NCBI RefSeq assembly: GCF_905171765.1 | Contig: NC_053390.1 | Coordinates: 585,368,471-585,432,470 of the forward strand | Source of the DNA: Bufo bufo | Lineage: Eukaryota > Chordata > Amphibia > Anura > Bufonidae | DNA length: 64,000 nt | Reading direction: 5' to 3' | In this document: positions 52,295 through 62,337 of the stretch, one piece after another | How positions within the stretch are numbered: the stretch's first letter is position 1 | Layout of the letters: the number at the start of each line of letters is the position of its first letter | Notes under the pieces: model-generated | What the model was told of the DNA's origin: nothing | The model's input: only the letters and a program-made list of their open reading frames with translations | The model's database searches: none | Program-made: the position numbers and the translations under genes

Positions 52295-54960
52295 TTAACC
52301 CTTTCATGACCAAGGGTCATTGATGCCCCAGTGTCCAGGTCAAAATTTACAAATCTGACATGCGTCACTTTATGTGGTAATTGCTTTGGAACACTTATTT
52401 ATCCAAGCCATTCTGAGATTGTATTCTCGTGACATATTGTACTTCATGATCATGTCATTTTATTTTTTTAGGACGTTAGAAGGCTTAGAAGTTTAGAAGC
52501 AATTCTTCAAATTTTTAAGAAAATTTCCAAAACCCTCTTTTTAAGGACCAGGTTCAGGTCTGAAGTCACTTTGTGGGGCTTACATAGTGGAAACCCCCCA
52601 TAAATGACCCCATGTAGAAACTACACCCCTCAAGTTACTCAAAACTGATTTTACTAACTTTGTTAACCCTTTAGGTGTTCCACAAGAATTAAAGGAAAAT
52701 GGAGATGAAATTTCTAAATTTCACTTTTTTGGCAGATTTTCCATTTTATTAATTTTTTTTCTTTAACACATTGAGGGTTAACAGCCAAACATAACTCAAT
52801 ATTTATTACCCCAATTCTGCGGTTTACAGAAACTCCCCACATGTGGTCGTAAACTGATGTAAGGGCGCACGGCAGGGCGCAGAAGGAAAGGAACGCCGTA
52901 TGGTTTTTGGAAGGCAGATTTTGCTAAACTGGTTTTAGATGCCATGTCCCATTTAAAGCCCCCCTGATGCACCCATACAGTAGAAACTCCCAAAAAGTGA
53001 CCCTATTTTGGAAACTAGGAGATAATGTGCCAGTTTTATTGGTACTATTTTGGGGTACATATGATTTTTAATTGCTCTATATTAAGTTTTTTGTGAGGCA
53101 AGGTAACTGAAAAACGGCTGTTTTGGCACAGTTTTTTTTTTTTTTTTTTACAAGATTCATCTGACAGGGCAGATCATGTGCTATTTTTATAGAGCAGGTT
53201 GTTACGGACGCAATGATATCAAATATGTCTACTTTCTTTGTTTGTTTCAGTTTTACATAATAAAGCAATTTTGAAAAATAAATAATGTTTTTGTGTGTCC
53301 ATTTTCTGAACGCCATATGTTTTTTTATTTTTCTGCCGATCGTCTTGTGCAGGGGCTCGTTTTTTGCAGAAAGAGTTAAGGTTTTTATTGGTACCATTTT
53401 GGGGTACATAGGATTTTTTGATCATTCATTATTACACTTTATGGGGCAAGGTGACCAAAAAATTGGCTGTTTTGGAACAGTTTTTATTTATTTATTTTTA
53501 CAGCGTTTCTGAGGGGTTAGGTCATGTGACAGTTTTATAGAGCAGATTGTTACGGACGTGGCAATACCCAATATGTATACTTTTTCTTATTTATTTAAAA
53601 GGGATTCTGTCACCTCTCATAACCCAAATTTGGATTTTAAACCAGTCATGCTCCACAGCTTACCTTGAATCGGCTGTGCTGTTCTATATTGTAATCCGTC
53701 CAGTAGTTTTGCAGAAAAAATACTTTTATAATTATGCAAATTAACCCTGAAGGTGCCCAGAGGGGCGTTAGGTTCCCCACTAAGGGCTGCGCCAGTGCGA
53801 TTTGCTGGAGACTGAGGGAAGAGCGAGCATGCGTCGAGCCCAGTGAAGTCCGATGCTCGCTCTTCCCTCAATCTCCAGCAAATCGCACTGGCGCAGCCCT
53901 CAGTGGGTACTGCGTCTGCGCGAGACTTCGCTCAGCCGTCAGGGAGGGGGAGGAGAGGGATGAGACGCTGTGGGCGGTTAGGGATTCTGGAGGAAGGCGT
54001 TTTGGGGACTGTAAGAGGGGCGTTACTGGGCACACAAAGGGGAACATAACGCCCCTCTGGGCACCTTCAGGGTTAATTTGCATAATTATAAAAGTCGTTT
54101 TTCTGCAAAACTACTGGACGGATTGCAATATAGAACAGCACAGCCGATTCAAGGTAAGCTGACGAGCATGACTGGCTTAAAATCTGAATTTGTGTTATGA
54201 GAGGTGACAGAATCCCTTTAAGTTTTACACAAGAATAGCATTTCTGAAACCCAAAAAAATGATGTTTTAGTGTCTCCATAGTCTGAGAGCCATAGATTTT
54301 TTTTTATTTTTTGGGCGATTGTCTTAAATAGGGTATAATTTTTTGCGGGATGGGGTAACTGTTTGATTGGTACTATTTTGGGGGTCATAACCCTTTTTGA
54401 TCGCTTGCTGTTGCACTTTTTGTGATGTAAGGTGACAAATGGCTTTTTTCTTTTTTACAGTTTTTTTTTATGCTGTTTATCGGACGGGGTCTATTATGTG
54501 ATATTTTTATAGAGACGGTCGTTACGGACGCGGTGATACCTAATATGTGTATTTTTATTTTATTTTTTCATTTTTTAATAATAGGAAAAAGCAATTTCTT
54601 TTTTTAACTTTACATTTTTATTTATTTATTTTTACTTTTATTATTTTCACATTTTTTTTTTATCAAGTCCCTTATGGATCTTGAAGATCCAGTGGGGCTG
54701 ATGGCTGTACTATACTTTGCACTGCTCTTGCATTGCAAAGTATAATCCAATCAGATGCCCTGTAGGTGGCAACAGCTGACGCTTTTGCAAAGCGTCCGGT
54801 TGCCATGGCAACCATCGGGCGCTGCAATCGCAGCGCAGCCCCGATGATGGAGAGAGGGAGCCCCCTCCCTCTATTAACCCCATGGATGCCGCTGCATCTA
54901 TGGGGTTACAGCAGAGTGTCAGCATAGAGCTGACACTCTCTGCTGATGGCGGTGGCTCAG
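52295..54960. mobile_element. TTAA-type transposon remnant with nested T2 MITE
   Basis: Starts TTAACCCTTTCATGACC, then CAAATCTGACATGCGTCACT, the same text as the complement of the right end of the 18,181-19,451 element. The body repeats GTTACGGACGnGGnnATACC and TTTTGGGGTACATA blocks (53,046, 53,203, 53,398, 53,549, 54,521). A clear right terminus was not found; the end is placed after the GCATGG/CGATGATGG region by similarity. No transposase frame. Confidence 0.6.
53595..54221. mobile_element. T2-type MITE nested in the TTAA element
   Basis: TTAA at both borders; AAGGGATTCTGTCACCTCTC and GAGAGGTGACAGAATCCCTT are inverted ends. The arms are complementary over more than 200 bp (TAATTATGCAAATTAACCCTG / its complement at 54,060). 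The inner arm also contains a second inverted pair GAAGAGCGAGCATGCGTCGA / TCGATGCTCGCTCTTC-like near 53,818-53,866. Confidence 0.82.
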
Positions 54961-55260
54961 GAATGGAGTCATGTGACCAACTGTCTGATCTCCACAGGAC
55001 AGGACGTCAGTTACTTCTCTATTCATTCCTATGAGCCTGACATTGAAGCTCCCATAGGAATACATAGAGAAACTGACTTCCCGTCCACACAAGATGCTGT
55101 GTTATTTGGAAAGGCAGTGTGTTGGTCACATGACACAGCTGAGGATCAGAAGGGAGGGGATAACTCAACTACAGGCTCTGGTAAGAAAATTACCTTCACT
55201 ATAGGTTACATCATGTACCTTTCTAACAGGTCAGGAGAATAAAAATGTTTGTGAGAGTTC
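54950..55260. repeat. Palindromic non-coding segment
   Basis: GTCATGTGACCAACTG and CAGTGTGTTGGTCACATGAC are complementary, as are ACTTCTCTATTCATTCCTATG and CATAGGAATACATAGAGAAACT. A decayed MITE is likely; the termini are not defined. Confidence 0.5.
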
Positions 55261-55845
55261 TGCTAATGTTTTTTTTTTTTTATGTGGCCACAAGGTTTGT
55301 CTTACATATAAATTTGCGAAACCCACTCAGCAATTTTGGTCATACAAGGGTAATGTGTATAAGATACTTACCTACATCAGTTGTAATACAGCATTTGTAG
55401 GGCACCTCATTAATGTCGCCATTTGACAGGTGCAGTATTTGGGTTGCACCACTAATGCCTTAAAAGTGAAGATCCTCAGATACAAACATTGATAATACGA
55501 CTGCGGTTAACCCTTTACCGGTGTCTAGGCATTTCACTACAGTCAGGGGGGGGGGGCAATAACTTAGGTTATAAGAGGGTGTCAGTTAGAGGAGGCGATC
55601 TGAGGAAAAAAACACTTGGCTAGGGAAACTTCCAGGATTCTCACATTTGGGACTTGTCAACCATTGGGATTGACAGTGAAGCGGGACGTAATCCTCAGTT
55701 ATTGACTTGTTGTCCAATATTCACACCAGTTTTGTATATTGAAGCCGTTTCAATAACTATTCATGTTTGTTCCAGCATCATTACTTTTTGCATAGGCTCC
55801 ACACAGACTTGTAAATCAGAGGTCATGCTTTGTATTTATGGCTAT
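55261..55845. other. Non-coding stretch, nothing recognised
   Basis: Contains a T-run at 55,269, a G-run (GGGGGGGGG) at 55,546-55,555, and no domain-bearing frame. Confidence 0.5.
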
Positions 55846-56215
55846 TTAAAAGGGTTGTGTCATCTGGAACTTTAATAGCACATCACTAGGATATGCCAAA
55901 GTCAAACAGTTTTCTCCGAGAAGGGACCCACACCTATCTCCAAGACAGGTGCCCTGGAGTCAAGGAAGGCAACAGAGTGCTCCTCATTGAGTTCCAAAAA
56001 AGCTGTGCAAGCGAGCTTGGCTACTTTTGGCATACCCATAGAAATGAACGGCGAGCGCAGCCACCACTCCATTCACTTCTATGGGACTGTTAGAAATAGT
56101 AAGCAAACTCCCACAGAAATTAATGGGGGTGGTCAAGCATGCACGACTGCTCTCATCAGGGGTCCTGTCCTGGAGATGGGACCTGCACATACTTGACATT
56201 GGTGGCATATCCCAG
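55846..56215. mobile_element. T2-type MITE, right end lost
   Basis: TTAAAAGGGTTGTGTCATCTGG at the left. The arms pair (CACTAGGATATGCCAAAGTC against GACATTGGTGGCATATCCCAGTG; CTATCTCCAAGACAGGTGCC against its partner near 56,165). The right terminus is replaced by another repeat at 56,216. Confidence 0.6.
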
Positions 56216-56345
56216 TGCAGTGATGGCGAACCTTTTAGAATTGGAAAAAGAAATAGAAAGTTTTTACCACTTACAAGGCGCCACCTGAATCAGAGAATTT
56301 ACTGATAATAAATATAAGATCTGGATAAAATCAGATTTACTCACT
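56216..56345 (+). mobile_element. Left end of a hAT-type element
   Basis: CAGTGATGGCGAACCTTTTA is a typical hAT terminus (CAGnG..). Only about 130 bp remain, with no coding. Confidence 0.4.
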
Positions 56346-56509
56346 TCACCCAGGAGGAGAGATTAGGGATAAGCACAAAACACCCTCATCAACTACCTCC
56401 TGCGCGTGGTTCGCTTGGAAGATTTTTCTGGAAAAACAGCAGTCCAAATTCTGGAAATCTTGTAGTTCCAAATAGCTTTATTCAACATAAGGTTATTGGT
56501 GAAGAAAAG

Positions 56510-56562
56510 AGACCAACGCCTTTCGGGGATTTTCATCTAGGAATCCCCTTCTTCAAGAGCCA
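56510..56562 (-). ncRNA. Hammerhead-ribozyme-like fold at the Penelope end
   Basis: On the minus strand: CTTGAAGAA, then a perfect 7-bp stem GGGGATT/AATCCCC (56,542-56,548 with 56,525-56,531) closed by a 10-base loop, followed at once by GAAA (56,524-56,521). A hammerhead needs CUGANGA, a stem II and GAAA; here the first box has one extra base (CUUGAAGA). Hammerheads are known in Penelope-like element ends. Probably a decayed copy; activity not assessed. Confidence 0.45.
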
Positions 56563-56639
56563 TAATATACATTAGTGACACAGGCATATTTATACATTAA
56601 AAAAGCGGCAAAAAGCATCTACATGACATCACTTCCGGT

Positions 56640-56905
56640 CGCCAGGTGCGCTCCAACGTGGAACGCACCGGAAACGGAAGCCGGATCCCTGGATTGTTAC
56701 ATCCGGTCGCTGGGTGCGTTCCACCGTGGAACGCACCGGGAGGAGACTGAATCCCCTAAGTGTGATGTAAATCGTTAGGCGGGCTTATCCCAATATCGGG
56801 GCATCCCTATCTATAATATAAACCTCAAATTAGCTGGTCTCGGGTCAAAGAAAAGAAACGGAGTAACTCCAGGAGGCCTGATGCGTTCCAAGCTGGAACG
56901 CACCG
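56640..56905. repeat. Three hairpins of one GGTGCGTTCCA motif
   Basis: Near-perfect short palindromes: GGTGCGCTCCA..TGGAACGCACC at 56,645-56,669, GGTGCGTTCCA..TGGAACGCACC at about 56,714-56,738, and GCGTTCCA..TGGAACGCACC at 56,882-56,904. A related half motif lies at 58,966-58,983. All are in the downstream region of the Penelope-like element. Confidence 0.75.
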
Positions 56906-57041
56906 GAAGTGACGTCTATTCAGTATATGAAAAAATAGGTTAAATATTTGAATGATTAAATACCAATAGTTGACAGATATAGATCCAGATACAATATGAA
57001 TACAGACATGACTATCCGAAAATACATCTTATATATTAAAA

Positions 57042-58819
57042 CAGGGCTTGACAAATTTCCTTGGAATCTAGGAGCCAGCTAAAAAAGTTAGGAGCCAGGC
57101 GGAGCCGCGTCATAAAGCCCCCAGTAGGTGCCCCCATAGTGCTCCCCCCCCCACTTTTCCATAGAGCCCCCCCAATAATGCTGTATACCATGTTACACAT
57201 ACCGCCGCTCCGTCCCCGGACCCTATTGACTATAATGGGGACGGGGGTGGAGCTCCGGCGCAGCATGGCAGTTCGCGGTGAGAGGCCGCTGGACTAAAAA
57301 GTTGGACATGCAGTACTTTTACCATGCACTGCCGTGCTGCGCCAGAGCTCTGCCCCCATTATAGTCAATGGGGACAGAGCTGCGGTCCGGCGAAACAGCG
57401 GAAGGACGGATCTGACAGGGTGAACAGCCTGCCGGATCCATCCTGCCGCAAGTGTGAAAGTACCCTTAGTTCTATAGCTACTGAATGAGACAGAAGAAGG
57501 GATGCCTTCAACATATAGATCTCCTTGAGAAGCCAATTTGATCCTAAAGGGTTAATTCACACTGTAATCTAAACTGTGTCCTGTCACTGTCTTATCACTG
57601 CTGCAAAAGCATCAGCACAGCCTCAGTGTAACCTGTTCTTTTAACTCAAAGAATCGAATGAGTCACTAACTAAGTCGGATCTTTAGATTCTTTTAATCTG
57701 AGACTCATTCGATTCTTTCTTACTTAGGGCTCTTTCACACCTGCGTTGTTGTCTTCCGGCATAGAGTTCCGTCGTCGGGGCTCTATGCCGGAAGAATCCT
57801 GATCAGGATTATCCTAATGCATTCTGAATGGAGAGAAATCCGTTCAGGATGCATCAGGATGTCTTCAGTTCCGGAACGGAACGTTTTTTGGCCGGAGAAA
57901 ATACCGCAGCATGCTGCGCTTTTTGCTCCGGCCAAAAATCCGGAACACTTGCCGCAAGGCCGGATCCGGAATTAATGCCCATTGAAAGGCATTGATCCGG
58001 ATCCGGCCTTAAGCTAAACATCGTTTCGGCGCATTGCCGCATCCGACATTTAGCTTTTTCAGAGTGGTTACCATGGCTGCCGGGACGCTAAAGTCCTGGC
58101 AGCCATGGTAAAGTGTAGTGGGGAGCGGGGAGCAGTGTACTTACCGTCCGTGCGGCTCCCCGGGCGCTCCAGGGTGACGTCAGGGCGCCCCAAGCGCATG
58201 GATCATGTGATCACATGGATCACGTCATTCATGCGCATGGGGCGCTCTGACGTCATTCTGGAGCGCCCGGGGAGCCGCACGGACTGTAAGTATACCGCTC
58301 CCCACTACTACTATGGCACCCAGGACGCTATTAAAGTCCTGGGTGCCATAGTAACACTGAAAGCATTTGGAAGACGGTTCCGTCTTCAAATGCTTTCAGT
58401 ACACTTGCGTTTTTCCGGATCCGGAGTGTAATTCCGGCAAGTGGAGTACACGCCGGATCCGGACAACGCAAGTGTGAAAGAGGCCTTAGACTCCCTGTAC
58501 TTGTGTCAGTGACTCAGAGCTGCTAGTTCTTGCCTTGCCTCAGCTCTGATTGGTTGGTGGGCGGGGAGGGGCTGGCAGAAGCAGCTTCCACTCTAGGATC
58601 AGATTACACTCCTCCCGAGCCCCTCCCCTCCCTGCTGCCAGCGTCTCTGCTATTGTGTGCTGTGACGGAGCTGCTTCACACGGTGCTGCCTCCGGACAGA
58701 ACGGCAGCTCCGCACCCATCGCCCGGGCACCTTTGAAAACGGGCTGACAAATACCCAAGCGCCAGGACTACATTCCTGGTCGCCATGGCGACCTGGCGCC
58801 TGGGATTTGTCGAGCCCTG
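57042..58819. mobile_element. hAT-type non-autonomous element (1.78 kb)
   Basis: Ends CAGGGCTTGACAAAT and ATTTGTCGAGCCCTG, inverted with one mismatch. The target duplication is TATTAAAA (57,034-57,041) and TATTAAGA (58,820-58,827), 8 bp with one mismatch. Inside is a hairpin (GACTATAATGGGGACGGGGG..GGAGCTCCGGCGCAGC against its complement at 57,340-57,372), the right end of a MITE at 57,445-57,469, and a full MITE at 57,725-58,488. No transposase. It interrupts the Penelope-like element. Confidence 0.85.
57725..58488. mobile_element. Palindromic MITE nested in the hAT element
   Basis: TTAGGGCTCTTTCACACCTGCG and CGCAAGTGTGAAAGAGGCCTTA ends. The arms pair around 58,070-58,330 (GACGCTAAAGTCCTGGCAGCCATGG / CCATGGCACCCAGGACGCT, and GGAGCGCCCGGGGAGCCGCACGGAC with its complement). 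Centre at 58,200-58,230 (GATCATGTGATCACATGGATC). Confidence 0.78.
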
Positions 58820-59477
58820 TATTAAGAGATGATGCAAATATATGTATGAGGGCCGAATACATAGGTCTCGCGAGATCACGGCCCAAGTCAGATCTCAAGT
58901 TGTGTGGAAAGCACTAAGGTGTCGCGGGATAGAGACATGATGGTGTCACATCCGGTGTCGTGGAACGCACCTTTGGAACGCAAAATCCCATGGAGACGAG
59001 ACAGTCATACCTCTAGTATGATGAAACGTGCATTTAAAGCGCAAGTGCCCTCGGGCGATGTATATAAAATTATAAAATTCTTTTGATTTACGCTCAAATT
59101 AATGAAATAAAAAATGGGCTCAGAGACAACTAGGAACAGATACATAGATACATTTAAATAAGAATAAATAAATATATAAGTAAGTTAATATCAGTATCAA
59201 ATAAATAGATGCTTAGCTCTCTGATATTTGCTAGCTGCACTGGAGATAGTAAAGGGATACTCTGCACAAAAAAAGCGAGAGTATATATAGCTGGATAGAT
59301 ATATGTATAAGAATTGGATCAATAGATATATAGATAAATAGTGTATATATAAAGTATATATTAAAAAACTCCATAGAATATGATCGATAGATATGGTTTT
59401 GGGGGGACCGTTATAGTAAAAGAGTATATGTATACATAAGAGACAGGCTTTTGTGGCACTTGATTGATAACGATGAC

Positions 59478-60889
59478 TAAGGCCCCTTTCACACGGGCGA
59501 GTTTTCCGCGCGGGTGCAATGCGGGAGGTGAACGCATTGCACCCGCACTGAATCCGAACCCATTCATTTCTATGGGGCTGTTCACATGAGCGGTGATTTT
59601 CACGCATCACTTATGCGTTGCGTGAAAATCGCAGTATGCTCTATATTCTGCGTTTTTCACGCAACGCAGGCCCCATAGAAGTGAATGGGGTTGCGTGAAA
59701 ATCGCAAGCATCCGCAAGCAAGTGCGGTGCGATTTTCACGCACGGTTGCTAGGAGACGATCGGGATGGAGACCCGATCATTATTATTTTCCCTTATAACA
59801 TGGTTATAAGGGAAAATAATAGCATTCTGAATACAGAATGCAAAGTAAAATAGCACTGGAGGGGTTAAAAAAATAAATAAAAATCATTTAACTCACCTTA
59901 ATCCACTTGCTCGCGTAGCCCAGCATCTCCTTGTGTCTCCTTTGATGAAGGACCTGTGATGACGTCACTCCGGTCATCACATGGTACGTCACATGATCTT
60001 TTACCATGGTGAATCACCATGGTAAAAGATCATGTGACGTACCTTGTGATGACCGGAGTGACGTCATCACAGGTCCTTCATCAAAGGAGACACAAGGAGA
60101 TGCCGGGCTACGCGAGCAAGTGGATTAAGGGGAGTTAAAGAGGACCTTTCACCGATTCTTACCCTATGAACTAACTATACAGATAGGTAGAGCGGCACCC
60201 GGGGATCTCACTGCACTTACTATTATCCCCGGGCGCCGCTCCGTTCTCCTGCTATGTCCTCCGGTATCTCCGTTCCCTAAGTTATGGTAGGCGGAGTCTG
60301 CCCTAGCGCTGGCCAATCGCACTGCAGAGCTCACAGCCTGGGAGAAAATAACCTCCCAGGCTGTGAGCTCTGCGCTGCGATTGGCCAGCGCTAGGGCAGA
60401 CTCCGCCTACCATAACTTAGGGACTGGTATCTCCGCCTACTATAACTTAGTGAGCGGAGATACCGGAGGGCATAGCGGCAGAACGGAGCGGCGCCCGGGG
60501 ATAATAGTAAGTGCAGTGAGATCCCCGGGTGCCGCTCTACCTATCTGTATAGTTAGTTCATAGGGTAAGAATCGGTGAAAGGTCCTCTTTAAATGATTTT
60601 TTTTTTTTTTTTAACCCCTCCAGTGCTATTTTACTTTGCATTCTGTATTCAGAATGCTATTATTTTCCCTTATAACCATGTTATAAGGGAAAATAATACA
60701 ATCCACAGAACACCGATCCCAAGCCCGAACTTCTGTGAAGAAGTTCGGGTTTGGGTACCAAACGCGCACGATTTTTCTCACGCGAGTGCAAAACGCATTA
60801 CAATGTTTTGCACTCGTGCGGAAAAATTGCGGGTGTTCCCGCAACGCACCCGCACATTTTTCCGCAACGCCCGTGTGAAGGAGGCCTTA
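59478..60889. mobile_element. Composite palindromic MITE, GGCCCCTTT family
   Basis: TAAGGCCCCTTTCACACGGGCG and CGCCCGTGTGAAGGAGGCCTTA ends. The arms contain TTATTTTCCCTTATAACATGG and its complement, and the centre pairs around TTACCATGGTGAATCACCATGGTAA (60,000-60,024). It holds a complete TTAA element at 60,135-60,592. Same family as 39,359-40,228. Confidence 0.82.
60135..60592. mobile_element. TTAA-flanked palindromic MITE, AGAGGACC family
   Basis: TTAA|AGAGGACCTTTCACCGATT and AATCGGTGAAAGGTCCTCT|TTAA borders; complementary arms throughout; 458 bp. Near-identical wording to 29,687-30,163, but about 19 bp shorter and differently arranged near the centre. Inserted in the right arm of the GGCCCCTTT element. 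Confidence 0.87.
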
Positions 60890-61301
60890 ATGTGAAAGAT
60901 GTAGAAAGTAGAAAACAGTGCATCGAATAGTAGTAGACCTAACCAATATGGGTCTATTGTATTCTATAAATAGAATAACCAATTAGTAGTTGGAATATTC
61001 TAGGTCAGGGGTGTCAAACTCAAATTCATCGGGGGCCGCATCAACAGTTTGGTCACCCTCAAAGGGCCGGTTGTATCTGTAGGACTATGTGTCCACTCTT
61101 TATTATCATAAATTATTGTCACTGCATTCAATTATTACTGGTTTTTTTGTATAATGTAAGTAATAAACTAGCTCTGAAAGCAGAAACAAACATAGTCAGA
61201 ATAATGGCAAGTAGATATTCAAATGTACATTATTGTACAATTTATTGAAAAATGATTTTTGGTAACAGACAGTAATTTTTTTTTTTTTTTTTAAACATCT
61301 G

Positions 61302-61850
61302 TGGATGACGGACACTGTTATGGGGGGATCTGTGGATGATGGACACTGTTATGGGGGGGATCTGTGGATGACAGGCACTTATGGGGGATCTGTGGATGAC
61401 AGGCACTTATGGGGGGGATCTGTGGATGACAGGCACTTATGGGGGGGATCTGTGGATGACAGGCACTTATGGGGGGGATCTGTGGATGACAGGCACTTAT
61501 GGGGGGGATCTGTGGATGACAGGCACTTATGGGGGGGATCTGTGGATGACAGGCACTTATGGGGGGGATCTGTGGATGACAGGCACTTATGGGGGGGATC
61601 TGTGGATGACAGGCACTTATGGGGGGGATCTGTGGATGACAGGCACTTATGGGGGGATCTGTGGATGACAGGCACTTATGGGGGGGGATCTGTGGATGAC
61701 AGGCACTTATGGGGGGGATCTGTGGATGACAGACACTGTTACAGGGGGGGGGGGAGATCTGTGGATGACAGACACTGTTACAGGGGGGGGGGGATCTGTG
61801 GCTGGCACTGTTACAGGGGGGGGGGGGGGATCTGTGGATGGCAGTGTTAT
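61302..61850. repeat. 30-bp minisatellite, about 18 units
   Basis: The unit is GGGGGGGATC TGTGGATGAC followed by AGGCACTTAT. It is exactly 30 bp in the central block (61,411-61,650), with variants GGACACTGTTAT at the left edge and longer G runs (up to 13) at the right. Because 30 is divisible by three and the unit lacks stops, frames stay open on both strands. Confidence 0.95.
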
Positions 61851-61852
61851 AT

Positions 61853-61935
61853 ATGTGCCATCCACAGACCCCCCCCCCCATAACAGTGCCATCCCCAGAC
61901 CCCCCACCCCTCAACAGTGCCATCCACAGATTCCG
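61853..61935. repeat. Inverted mini-copies of the minisatellite unit
   Basis: GTGCCATCCACAGACCCCCC, CAGTGCCATCCCCAGACCCC and CAGTGCCATCCACAGA are complements of GTGGATGGCAC-type units in the array just upstream, so the array ends in a foldback. Confidence 0.85.
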
Positions 61936-62337
61936 TGTAAACCCCCCTCCCCCAGTATACAAATATAAAATGTATTATTGAATTAAAAGTTATTAAACAT
62001 GCCCCCCTCACTCCTAATTGTACCGTATATCCTAATTGCTTGTGTATAATGCCGGCAGGCAGGACGGGCGGCCGGCGCGTCACTCACTGACGTCACTTGC
62101 CTGCGCCGCCTGCTTCATTCATAAAGGAGGCGGTGCAGGCACGTGACATCAGGGAGTTACGTTGCCGCCCGCCCGGCCTGCATTCTACACAAGCAATTAG
62201 GATATACGGTACAATTATTTCCTGTGTAGAACGGCCGGCGCCGCTAGAGGGCAGACGAGAATAAAAAGGTGAAGGCTGGCGGCGGCTGCGCGTGCCACAT
62301 GACGAGGCCTTGTGTTTGACACCTGTGTTCTAGGGTC

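Larger units (their letters stand above)
61006..62327. mobile_element. hAT-type element carrying a minisatellite
   Basis: The ends CAGGGGTGTCAAAC and (other strand) CACAGGTGTCAAAC match at 12 of 14 bases. The target duplication is TTCTAGGT (60,998-61,005) and TTCTAGGG (62,328-62,335). Contents: a T-run, a 30-bp tandem array (61,302-61,850), a short inverted partner of it, and a CG-rich inverted region (CGTCACTCACTGACGTCAC and GCAATTAGGATATACGGTAC / GTACCGTATATCCTAATTGC at 62,022 and 62,192). No transposase. It lies ten bases after the Penelope stop codon. Confidence 0.85.

Noticed and set aside
61302..61850. CRISPR-like array
   Set aside because: The repeats are directly contiguous without unique spacers and lie in a vertebrate transposon.
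61305..61968. Open frames of 192 and 214 codons on both strands
   Set aside because: They are read-throughs of the 30-bp minisatellite, whose unit is a multiple of three without stops; the periodic peptides carry no domain.
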